Below, piece after piece: positions 10,741 through 22,400 of a stretch of DNA of 64,000 bases; position 1 is the first letter of the stretch; every line of letters starts with the position of its first letter. The notes under the pieces are model-generated. The model was not told the origin of the DNA. It worked only from the letters and a program-made list of their open reading frames with translations, and ran no database searches. Position numbers and translations under genes: made by a program. This stretch comes from Lepidurus packardi (Eukaryota; Arthropoda; Branchiopoda; Notostraca; Triopsidae), in contig JAKZAN010000200.1 in the NCBI GenBank assembly GCA_023053545.1, forward strand, positions 1 through 64,000, in the 5' to 3' direction.

Positions 10741-13700
10741 TTAGTCCACATCCTCCCCCACTTCCTCGCCATCAGCCTCATCATCTTCATCCTCATCAAC
10801 GCAGTCATAAACAGCGTTCGGCGGGCGTGATGTTTGCGCCCGAAGCAGCTGCTGGCGCCCTTCGTTTAATTTCTTCTCGCGTTCACTGATGTCTGATGCT
10901 TGTTTTTTAAGTGCTTCCTTTGCTTCCCGTATATCTTCGCGTTCTTTCGACTGCAGGTCAAGAAGCTTCTTCCGTTTGATGGCCTTTCGGACACAGCTCT
11001 TGTGTGCGGCTAGCCCCTTCTTCAGGTTCATATCAGCTTGTCGTCGAATTGTCCGTTCACGCAACTTCCGCGCAGCCGGATCTTCGATCGCCGCCAGGGT
11101 CTCTTTCTCGTTCAAGTGGTGCTCAGCGAGGTGATCTGAAAATGAATAGGAAAATGAAAATGAAAAGGAAAACGCTGTGCGGTAAGACGTACGTCATACG
11201 TACTGTACATCATCCCTGCGCGGAAAAGTGCGAGTGTTATTATACACGGCCTGTTCAGATGCTTCTCACCTGTCAATGGCTCAGCCACCAGTTTCTTGTA
11301 TCGAAGCATTTTCCTTGTCTTATTCGGAGCATCCTCGGCATCGCTGTCGGAAAGCTCGTACTCCTTGTCATCCACGATCTTCCGATTTTCGTGACGCATC
11401 ACTAGATCGTCGGACACCAACAATTTCATGACCACCTTCACACAGGTGGTGCCGCTCGTGTCCTTTTCGCAAAACGGCGCCACGACAATCTCCACGAATT
11501 TTGCCTGAAGATGGTTAGCAGCAGGGAGGAAGACATGTATCATTCTGATGAGTTCTCCGGAAATCGACTTTACATTACAAAGAAATGTATGGTACTGCAT
11601 CACTTACAAATTCCAAGTGGAACATCTCGTTCGCTGGCTCTCGGTAATGGGTCTCCGCCCTTTTCATCGCGTAGAAGTATTGAAACGGAATGTCACTCTT
11701 GACGATTGCTTCCAGCTTCTTCGTGTGGGCGGCCTCACGATCGTGACGATTGGCCTGTTCGTTGTTCGTCTTCGCGAGGACTGCCTCATTGGAATTTCCA
11801 TCTGCAGTGCTTGATGATGCTGAAGACGAAACCCGTAAATGAACATATACCGTCAGTTCATTCAGTGTGCATTCAAGCGGTGTGGTGTGATTTGAATCTT
11901 CCGAATTCCAAAACAATAAAGTGTGAAAAGCCCTCACCCATGCATGAGCTGCAGCCGGCGGCGATTTTTCTCTCCAAGCCCGCAACGCGTCGAGTCAATT
12001 CCGTGATGCGTTCGCTCTGCTTCTTGTCCAGTTGTTGCAAGTAGAAGCATATCCCCTCGTAATCAGCTGCACTCAGAGACCTTTGTCGCCCGTCGTTGAT
12101 GTCCGGCAGGGCACCTGACTCGAATAAGCAGTCTTCCCTGCTGGTTGACTTTGGGGTTGACGCTTCACCGGTCCCGCGCGATGAGATGCTATTAGCGCTG
12201 TTAGTCATCCCTTCCAATAAGCTGCTGTTGTTGCCGTCTACTCTGCTGATGATGCAGCCCTCATCCCGATGAACGTCAAACATATCGACGACAGCAGCAT
12301 CAGCAGCATCAGCTTCAGGACAAGAGCTAGTAATAAGTTCATCCTCAGCCAGTTGACCCTCAGTCGGTTGACCCGCTTGTGGGTTCTCAGCATCATTGAG
12401 CTCTATGGAAAAAAACAAAATACATGGAAAGACATGATCAAATCCGGGGTTAATTTACTCAATAAGTATATAGCTTTATGAACTTCAAATGAAGTGTTAA
12501 CTCACGAATCGCTGGTGGTTTCCTTGTCAATAAGGATGAAACGTTTGGTGTCGGGTTTGCAGGGTATGCTCGCGTGATGCTCTCCTGCACGACACTCTTC
12601 GCCAAAGCAGCAGATTTTCCACCTTTCGTCAGCCCGGCTTCTCTCATCGCCTGGGGGACCACTCCCTTTTCAAGAGCCTCCAGGTTTCTCACTGATGCCA
12701 AGGGTTCACCCGCGTATTCTGGATGATTACGTGTAATCACCGTCTGCCCCTGAACGCCGTCAACAGCAGGAACTGCTGGTGTCTTCCCCGCCAAAAAACA
12801 GGACTTCGGATACTTTCCACCAACGTCTGGTCTGATCGTCTTGATGCCGTTGAGGCGGCCGACTACTGTTTTATTTCTTCGCTTAGTCCTACGTCGACGA
12901 GTGGTACTATCATCTTCCAGTTTTTGTTCACCGTCGTCTTCGCTTGACGATTCGTTGTCTGATGACATATCTGCTAGTCCTCCTCCGACTGTTAACTTAG
13001 CTGCGCGCTGCGGTCTCCCCAGACTTTGCGGGTTGTGATACTGGTCGGAAGCCAGCATCAATTCCGATTCTGACGATGATTGATCATCATGATTCTTCGT
13101 GATCAGATTCAACTCGTCGGTTGCCTCCTTGTACGAAAGGACTGGCAACAAGAAAAGAAAATTGAACACAAAACAGAAGAAATGAGACGATCATTACAAT
13201 GAAAACAGTAAGTTTTTTTTACAAAGGACAATAATAAATTATACAGGCCCACTTCACCATGCGCGTTCCGCGTGGTTTTCCTAAAAACTCATGATTCCAT
13301 CATACATATATATACTCACAGGGTCCCCGGTAGTTCTTGAAGTTGCTGACGTTGTGGTCTTCAATGACGAATTTAATTTCACGCCACCGATAACCGCCTT
13401 TTTTTTCAATGTACACCGGCAGCCTGTTACTCAGTCGTGAGTACAATCCGTGAACCCTGCCTGGGGTGGATTCACTGCCTGCCACCTCGGTCATCGACAC
13501 GCCACTTCCGTCTTTGACCCCATTGAAAAGATGTTTCTTCCACATGCCCACATAGCGCTGCTTGTCGATCCAGTCCTCCGGATAGATACACCACTGTATG
13601 GTGTGGGTCGTCCTCCTTTTGGGATCCGCGCAACGCAGGTTTTCACCGAACTCGGCAACCACGTAGTATCGAACCGGAGGGCAGCGATTTGACTTGAGCA

Positions 13701-13830
13701 ACACAGTGTTTGCGTGGATGTCTGAGTAAGCGTACTCGCCGAAATTGCCTCGGCGCATTTCTTTTAAAAAACGCTCTTCATCAGCACCTGATGCGCTCGA
13801 CGTTGCTGATGAAGCCACCATCTCCGACAT
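10741..13830 (-). CDS. Six-exon nuclear coiled-coil protein, likely transposon accessory (gene A)
   Basis: Exons 13830-13320, 13141-12506, 12402-11938, 11819-11608, 11504-11270 and 11135-10741 join in phase to 817 residues, all introns GT-AG. Residues about 30-170 contain RYYVVAEF…IQWCIYPEDWID and a Trp-rich stretch. Proteins of this look accompany CACTA/EnSpm-like transposases in insects, but I recall this only loosely. A basic RRRRTKRRNK tract near residue 255 looks like a nuclear signal. A coiled coil lies near 505-540, then CSSCMG. The C-terminal ~130 residues are a charged helix ending in an acidic tail. The transposase-like gene lies just upstream on the same strand. Confidence 0.72.
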
Positions 13831-14134
13831 GGTCAGCCGAACGCGCGGAACGAACGCGATGTTATATAATAGCTGCGCGTTGTTAACACACGACGCTAAA
13901 AATGCGCGGGAAAAGGCTTCGTGGACCTGCAGGGTTATGCAGTGATAAAATGCAATGTCAGTAACTGTCAGCAATATCACGCACTGGTTGGCGCATCCGC
14001 CTCAACACTATACTGTCAGCAATAACAGCACAATCCATGAAAATGGAAAAATAAAGCTCCCCGTCAAATTCAGCAAATCATCAGCACGAACCAAGTTTTC
14101 ATTTGTTCTTCTGCTAATATATGGACACTTATTC

Positions 14135-14595
14135 CTACTGATTTGCGGTCAGCTTTGCCGGTTTTTGTTTCTTTCGCAGGCGCATTTTGTATGCGACCAG
14201 CCCCTTCCTGAGCTGCACGTGAGCTTCTCTTCGAATCTCGAGTTTACGGATGGCGCGCGCGGACGGATCGTTGATAGCTGCCAGTATCTCACACTCTCGC
14301 AAGTGGTACACGGCGATGTGATCTGCAAAAAAGTTGAAAAACCATCATCATTCTCTTTATGTTCTAATGCAGCATATTAGTATTATATTAAGATGTAATA
14401 TTACAAAACCATCAGACACTATTATTATCTTAAAACGCATTGTGCAACACTCACATATTCCAAGTGGAACATCTCGTTTGCTGGCTCTCGGTAATGAATC
14501 TCGGCCCTTTTCATGAGGTACAAGAACTCCAGCGGGGTCTCCATCACAAAACGAGATGCACCTGCACCCGACGTTGAAGACACATTTGCTGACAT
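14135..14595 (-). pseudogene. Partial duplicate of gene A (two exons)
   Basis: Exon 1 (14595-14455) encodes MSANVSSTSG… then LMKRAEIHYREPANEMFHLEY, matching exon 4 of gene A. The second block (14322-14135) encodes DHIAVYHLRECEILAAINDP…, matching its last exon. The intervening exon is missing. Exon 1 ends in phase 0 while the second block needs phase 1, so simple splicing shifts the frame. It is either a decayed copy or a short protein with a new tail. Three octamers (14605, 14616, 14640) sit just upstream, where its promoter would be. Confidence 0.6.
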
Positions 14596-14843
14596 GGAGG
14601 GGTCGCGCGGAAACTGCGCGGAATGACACGACGCTAAATGCGCGGAAGTATGCTCCGTGGGCTGGATACCTGCAGGTTCTATATAGTCAGGTCATATATA
14701 TATTCTCATCAGTTACAATAATGAATACTATAGTTATACAATGTAAAAAAAAAACGCGACGCGAGAAATAAAACAAGACGGGAGAAATACGAATGCGCAG
14801 TAAATATTTTAATGAAATTTTCCAAACTAAATACAACAATACA

Positions 14844-17625
14844 TCAATACAGGGATGAGTTTTCCTGACCGATATGTTGAAGACCAACACCAACCCACTT
14901 TTCGATATCACGTAACGTTGTAGGATCCAACGGATTGATCTTTGAAATATCTACGCCTTGTCCAAGGTGTTTGAAAGATGGCGTGACGAACAGTTTGCCA
15001 ATGACCTCCGATAAATACCAATCCGTCGGCTCTGGATTTGGTTCGGAAAACAAAAATATATTGAATACCATAGAATTCGTTGCTTCATCACGGTGTGTGT
15101 ACAAGTTAGATCGACGCGAGTACTGTGTTCCGCGCAGGACGACTTTCTGCGTCGTTGCATGTTTGAAGATATCGCTGCACTGCACGATAGCTACCGATCT
15201 CTCATCTTCATCTACACGCCTTTCAACGAGGAAGAAAGAATCTGGAAACTTGGTTGACAACACGAAGTCGGGTAAAACGGCCTGTTTATACTTCTTTGTT
15301 TCTCTATACACAACCGTTTCTTCAAGACCTTGTTTCTCATCGGCCGAGAACGACCCAAATGCTGTTACCCCCATCAGTGGATTTCCACTGCTGTCTCGAG
15401 CAATCATACCCATAGCAGTTCTCTTGAACACGTACTTGTCGATCTCCGCTTGCCTGTTTGTCAGCTGCTGTAGCTTCAGATGACCGCTTCTCACTCGGGA
15501 CTTGTACGCTCTGACGAAATTTTCATACTTGAAGCATGAAAATGCTTCAAAGTGGCATTCCTGGTTTACGCAGTCTTCGACGACGTGACAGAGGTCATGC
15601 ATGGTTGGTTTAAGCCCACCGTGATGCGCAACAAAATACTTGATGTAATCTCCCACGAGGTACACGGCACATTGATGAGCCACGAGCTGATCATTTGCAG
15701 GAATAGGCTGTGTTGACGTTCCGCATACAAGGTATAAAAACACTTGCATGATTTCGATCCTCTTCATCCACCGCGCGGAAAAGATACCTTCACAGACGAC
15801 GAATGCGAGGTACATGAAGAACGTTCTGCTCTCAACCGCTTTCCACTTGTCGCATTGGCTGTACCCACGGACTTTTCTCTCAAATTCGGTTGGTGTGAAC
15901 TTCTCACACGCTTTCAACCGCAAGTCCATTTGTTGAATGAGTCTCAGTTTTGTTGAAGCTTTGTCGCCAGATTCCACTCTGATGATCCTTTCCATCATCG
16001 TCTTCAAGGCGTTGTGGTAAAGCAGGTGTTGGGCGTCCAGTGGAAATCCCGTTATCATCCCAAATCCATGTTCGTACAGCTGTACTAGAGGACTGAGTCG
16101 CTTGACCCCAGATGAATCCCACCTCAGGTAATGGTCGTATTTTTCAAAGTCCTCATCCCTGCGCAGCGGGAGGTCTCGAACTTGTAATCTTGATGTAACG
16201 CCCGCAAATTTAACCCCTGGAGCGAGGCATTTCTCACAACCATCGAGTGCCAATGGGCCCATCGTAGCCTTGACGAACACACGCGCGGGACCATCACCTA
16301 CAAAGCGCCGCAAGACAAGGTTGAATGGCCGGGTTGCAGCACCATCCGCAGTGAAAGGGCTCATCTTCACGAACTCAGCCGTCAACGCTTTCAAGAAAGG
16401 AGTACAATCCTTTGGTTTTCCCGGGCCGACATAAGAGGCTATGAGGAACGGCTGGCTCGCGCTGGGCGGAATGTATTTGAGTAAACGGTACTGGCCACGC
16501 CGTACAGCTGTGCCCGGACCAGTACCTTCCACAGGTTCGCACACTGCGAGAATTCTTCCACAGATAGGCCATGCTGCTGGTTGAATGCCGTTTTCGGCAA
16601 GTTCAGCACCGTCTGTCCAGACCTCCATTGCGAAGGTTGTTGTGTTCGGATAATGAGAAGGAGCACCTTCCGGAAACGTTGCTTTGATGACGTTCATGTA
16701 GCACTTGGTAACGAACTCCGCCATGCCGTGGTAGGCGAACTCTTCGTGCTCTCCCCATTTCTCAATTCTTTTGTTGTAACGATTCCTGTCCTCCTTCGTT
16801 TGCTTGGCAAGCGTTTTCCATGTGCGCGGCATGGTTGGGCCATCCCAGAAAACATCCTCGTTGGCTAACGTTTGCATAAGTTTCTCGACCTTCTGCCTTG
16901 CCACGTTGTGTCTGATTGTCCAGTCTCTCAGTATTTCGCTGAAGGGTATAGCTGGCATTTTCTTCGATGTCTTGAAATTTTGAATGACCTTCTCATCCAG
17001 GTGAAATTCAGGAGCTTCAATGTTCACATCGGCGGCATGGTGTAGGGTTGGGGATTCAAAGCATTCATCTTCGGACGAGTGCGGACTCACCGGTCGCATG
17101 CACTCATCTACATCTTCGTGAGTCTCACTTTCGTCATCGTTCTCTTCGTCACTGTCCATTAAGGGCTCAACAAGACCTACTTCTTCTTGGTTCTTCGCTT
17201 CACCGCAATAAGAAGCTACGCAATAATTTCCTGAGGCCGACTCGCATGTGGACGTGGTGCACGCACGTTCGTAAGCCTGCGCGGTATCCCCAGACTCCGC
17301 GCACGCCGGAGCTTGGGTAGCTTCGTCGCTCGTTATCATCACGTCGGAAACAGACGCTGTGGGGTCTACTTCAGTTGATTTCTCACGTTTTTCCAGCTCT
17401 TTCAACCTCGCCAGTCGTTGAACTTCCTTGATTTCCCTCTTCACCCCAGTTCTCTGCGTGTTTACGCATCCTTTGCTTCTTCTTCCATTCGTACCGTTGC
17501 CAATCTTCTTCTGTGAGGTTTTTGTATGATTTTCCGTTGTAACTGGTCATATCCAACACTTGAAAGATATTGAATACTTCATCACCAACAGCAAACTGAG
17601 GTAGCGCGCGGCGCTTTGGACCCAT
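14844..17625 (-). CDS. CACTA/EnSpm-like (Tnp2-type) transposase gene
   Basis: An 866-residue frame (17444-14844) with the block pattern of animal CACTA-type transposase proteins: WTDGAEL then WPICGRI near 285-305, GDGPARVF then LDGCEKC near 390-415, FPLDAQHLL near 478, and a FENF-like KYENFVRAYKSRVR near 645. The first 130 residues are acidic and charged. An upstream overlapping frame starting at ATG 17625 (MGPKRRALPQF) ends in a helix, EEDWQRYEWKKKQRMRKHAENW. Its natural continuation is KREIKEVQRLARLKEL in the 866 frame, so a 1-base shift near 17440 (mutation, sequencing error or tiny intron) probably splits one protein. If active it would cut and paste DNA in the nucleus. Confidence 0.7.
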
Positions 17626-19410
17626 ATCGTACCTGCCGGATACACTGAAGTAGAATACAAACACATAGCGTGGGAAAAACATGTAAAGCGCACTTTGATA
17701 CAACAATAAATACGTGTTTTCTACGCGCATCACGAGTTCACTTTTCACGATTTTCACACACTTCCACGCACGACGTCCGCCTCTGCCAACGATAGGCGAA
17801 CACCTCGAACCGCGACGGCGACGGTGAACCTACTGCTGCGACGAAGTAACCGGCACAAATGAAGAGCATTTAAACCGTGTCGACGAGCTGTTGACGCAAT
17901 TCGGCATTCCCACATTCACTGCAGTTAAGTAAGACCCCCTATTGACAGGAAATTGCCGTGGGGATGCACACACTTCGAACATGACTGCAGATGTACTGTG
18001 ACGAGAGTCGTCGTCTTTGTTCGTGTAAGTTTTTTAAAAAGCACTTCAAAAGCACTTCCCTTGAGCCGCCTGTCACCCCAGTTTGGGGAGGGGGATGCTC
18101 ACAGATCCTGCAAACATGTGCTTGCAGCCGGTGCTAGGATGTCAGCTTGCTGGGCAATGGTTTTACAAGCGTTGACACATATACTGCGCCCCCCCCCCCC
18201 CCTATCAGTTTAAAACCCATCAGGCGCTTGGCTTCGATGTTCCCATCGGTGCGCGGAAGTCGGGCAACGACTTAAACGACACGTACTGTACAGCATAACT
18301 GGGCGTCAGATCGACGGCGCAAACCCCCCCCCCCCCCCTCTCTATCTGTTGAAGCCTCGCCTGCTGTAACGGAGACTCGCGGGATCCTCTCCGCGAGCAT
18401 CCTGAATAAGGAAATGCTTGGCGATGAATAAAAAAGTATAAAACAACCCTGGCGCTTGGAGTTACAAGCATGGTTCACTCTCCTCAAGCATGCACGGAAA
18501 ACAGCACATCCGGGAACAGAACTGGCACTCGGACATTTCAACATTTCAGCGGTGGCGCCAGTGTGGGGTAACCACCTGGATGGATGGCGCCCCTCTTACA
18601 TACGGACATCAAACGCTTGCCGCTGGTGCTGGGATGTCGTGGGGGACACAATTTACAAGCGTCCGTCGACACATGCAGGTGGCTTTCATTGGAGCCGCCT
18701 CCCTCAACGACCCCGGGGGGGGGGGGCCGCCTCGGCGTCACGTAACGTACGTCGGCGTGACCCAGTTCAAACATGTTTTTCTCGGCAAGGGTGGTGGGTA
18801 CGTCGAGGCCCGTGATGCTCGATAGAACCAGCGCGACCAGTCTTAGTGCAACCGGTCCGCGAATTTCACAAAAATGCTCCCGACAAAATCATTTGGCGAC
18901 GCCCGATGTAAAGTATACATCAGACCATGGCGACAGTGATTTTTTCCCAAGCGCAAATCCAGACGGAGCAGGGCACTGCCTTTTCTGCGAATTTCAGGGT
19001 TGCCTTGAAGAGAAACGAACTCGAAACGACGAGAGCGGCAGAAGCTTCATTCCGCTCTCGTACGCCCGCTGGTGTACGCACACCGATCGTCACGCCCGCC
19101 GTGACTGGAGAGTGACACGTTCCGCGCATATCACGTTGCCGCGTGTTGAGTGCTTATGTGATTATAGTGACAGTGCAGTTAATTATTACTTTAATCAATA
19201 TTTTCTCAATATGTGGCCGCTGATGTGATGTTCTTGGATGAGGAAAATGAAAATATCCCCGATTCCGATTATTGTAATCAATAAGCGCGGTTGCAATCAG
19301 TGCGATTTGTCTAAAATAATTGCCATCTACTACAACTATTTTTATATAGTGATCTCTGGCGATCCGCGATCCGCAGTCCCGCTGAAGGTGATCCTACAGT
19401 GTTTGTCGTC
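17626..19410. other. Divergent intergenic region with homopolymer tracts
   Basis: Lies between the minus-strand transposase-like gene and plus-strand gene B, so it should hold both promoters. C/G runs of 10-15 bases occur near 18190, 18326 and 18714. Segments around 18110-18180 and 18610-18670 resemble each other (GCTGGTGCTRGGATGTC … TTACAAGCGT). Octamers lie at 18251 and 19120. No gene is supported; the frames here run through the homopolymers. Confidence 0.5.
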
Positions 19411-22400
19411 ATGTCGGAAGAAGGTGAAATTGTAACCGGCGATTCCGACTCAGCTCCCGAGGTGAGTAAGAATATATTACTACTATACTATTTATTATCA
19501 ATTTACTGATGTTCATTTACTGCTGTCCAATATACTACAATATTCATTTTTACCGATTAAACGGACCTGCTCGTCGCAGGTAATAACATCAACGGCCCGA
19601 AAACCTCGTCAGGATAGTGTGACCTCGACGTCGGATGTATCCGGGGATTATTCCCAGAACAGACTCTTAATCGTTGAATCTGAACAAGCGCTGCTGGGTT
19701 CGATACCGGATCCGGATACAGTCAAACCCGTGATCGACAGCGGTGAATCCGTGAACGTCGAAGCTCCCGCAGGCTCGGTCTCCGAATCGGTGACCAGAGC
19801 CCGTTGACCAGAGCTTGCGCGGAAGGAGTGAAAAAGAGCGGTGAATCGGTGAACGTCGAAGCTCCCGCAGGCTCGGTCTCCGTTGACCAGAGCCCTTGCG
19901 CGGAAGGAGTGAAAAAGAGCGGTGAATCGGTGAACGTCGAAGCTCCCGCAGGCTCGGTCTCCGTTGACCAGAGCCCTTGCGCGGAAGGAGTGAAAAAGAG
20001 CGGTGAATCGGTGTACCTGCCGTGCGGAAAGGACATGAAAAAAGTCGGTTCAGATGACGAAGTGGCGCCTAAAACGTCGACCGACACGTCAGATTCCTCC
20101 TCGTCGGATTCTTCGGCAGCTGCTACAGAGGACGAGGCTTGCCCAGCAACTTCAGCAACTGGTGAGCCTCCAATGATTTTGCCATCAGCAGGGTCTCCTG
20201 GCCAGGGAGCGGACGAGGCTGCTGTTGTCGAACGTGGTGCGCGGAAAGCATCTTCCAGCACGGAAATGCCAGAACCAACCGTCGAAGTGCTGGTTGAGAC
20301 ATCAGCAGGGTCTCCTGGCCAGGGAGCGGACGAGGCTGCTGTTGTCGAACGTGGTGCGCGGAAAGCATCTTCCAGGACGGAAATGCCAGAACCACCCGTC
20401 GAAGTGCCGGCTGGGACATCAGCAGTGGCTCCCGGTGAGGAAGTGGATGAGGCTGCTGATGTCATTCGGGGTGCGCGGAAAACACCCGAGTCGGCGGGCG
20501 GCGTTTGTGTGGCTGCTGCTGGACAGCTTCGAGCTGGACCGCTGCAGCAGCAGTCTAAGCCTAAGCATAAACGTACGTATTATAAGCGACGGCCCGGCGG
20601 GCAGAAACATCATGCCAGCGATTCGGACATGCCTGCCAGTAATGGAACCGAGGGTGAACGCCGTCAGCAGCAGCGCTTGAGACCTCTGGCTTACTTTCGT
20701 GACCCTGAGATGGTCCGCGAAATTAAGGTCTTGAAGGTAATTAGTTTGTGTTCCGTGGATTGCGCCTGATTGTCTAAATTCTTATAACGCATTGTGAACA
20801 TGTACATCGTATTGTATGTTATGACAGGAAAGATGTGCATGATATTTTTCCGATGGCGCGACTGCGACGTTGCTTATGGTATACACTGGTATACAACTCT
20901 CTATCTCTTCAGGAACGCGTCGAGGCGGAGAACAAGTCGTTGACTGCCTCAAACAAGGAACTGGCGGAGGAGCGGAATAAACTGTTGTACAAGAACGAGG
21001 CCCTGGTCAACGAAAGAATACAACTGACGAAAGACGCCGCCAAGCTCCAAGAAACGACCGTTTCATTGCAGCACGCGCAACATTTGAAAGTGAGTACTTA
21101 ATACTGTTCAATGTGTATGTTATAGACGATCATAATATAGTCTAAAAGCTTGACTGTGTATCAATGTTCCGTATCATTGACACAATATATTCCCTTATTC
21201 TTCAGGAACGCTTCGAGGCGGCGAACAATTCCTTGATTGCCGCGAACAAAGATCTGGAGAAAGAGCGGAGGGAACTTCAAGGCAAGAACGAAGCCTTGCA
21301 GACCACGAGGTTCGAAATGGCCAACACTATTCATGAACTGAAGTCCACGGTCGCCGAGCTGAAAACATCCCTGAAGCATTCAGGCACCAGCGGGAGCATA
21401 CAACAGGTCGAGGAAACTGAGGTGAATGCTTGAAGTAATGCTAATCAAGTGAGAACTAATATAATTATTAATTTGTAATGTTTTTTTTATCTCATATTCA
21501 ACAGAACGAGTTGGCCGCCAAATGCCTTGAGGTTGACGACCTGCAGAAGGAGAAATCCAACCTCCAGGAGGAGAAAGCCAACCTCCATGTGGAGATGGCC
21601 AAACTGCGGGAGGAGAACGACAAACTGAAGACCGCCCTAGACGACCTCGAGGTACAGAAGCTGGCAGCTGAAATCAGCGCAGGCAATCATCGTACTGAAG
21701 CTGAGGTAAGCATGGTGACCTATAGAACATGACATATATAAAACGGGATGAATAATTAAAATATAATTTAAATATGTTCCCAGTCTGCCAAGGCCATCAT
21801 GGAAGAGACGTCGAGGCGGTGTAAGGATTTTGTCGGCGAAGGTCTCGCGTGTTCCTATCAGAGCTTGAGGTGGGCCACAGCCAACTCAGCCCGTGCGGCA
21901 ACGACGTTTTTAAATAGTAAGTGCCAACACCATGTCAAATGATCCAGCAGTAATATAAAATTCCAAAATTTTCCTCATCATATCATATCATTTACTTATT
22001 GCAGCCGTTCGAACTTCAGGAATCAAGCACGGCATTCCGTATTACGCGAGTGACAAGTTCCGCGATGCTAAGATGAAGTTACTCAGGGACGCATTCGAGC
22101 AGGGTATTGCGGAGGCGGAGGCCGAAAAAGATCTGGCGGGACAACCTTCCATCGGTGCGGAAAACGTCGCTGATGCGCAGCACTTTCCAGAAAATCCCGC
22201 TGAGCAACGCGCAGAACAAATCCCAGCCGACATCGACGACCAACAGTCAACCTCGGGCGGAATTGCTGAAGACGTCGTTGCGCAGCACTGTCCGAGAGAA
22301 GTACCATTGGAACACCAAAGCGCGGAAGGAGCTCGTACTCGGGGGAGACGAACCGGATCCGAGAAACGGCGTGGTGTCGGCAAGGACCAACCGTCAACCT

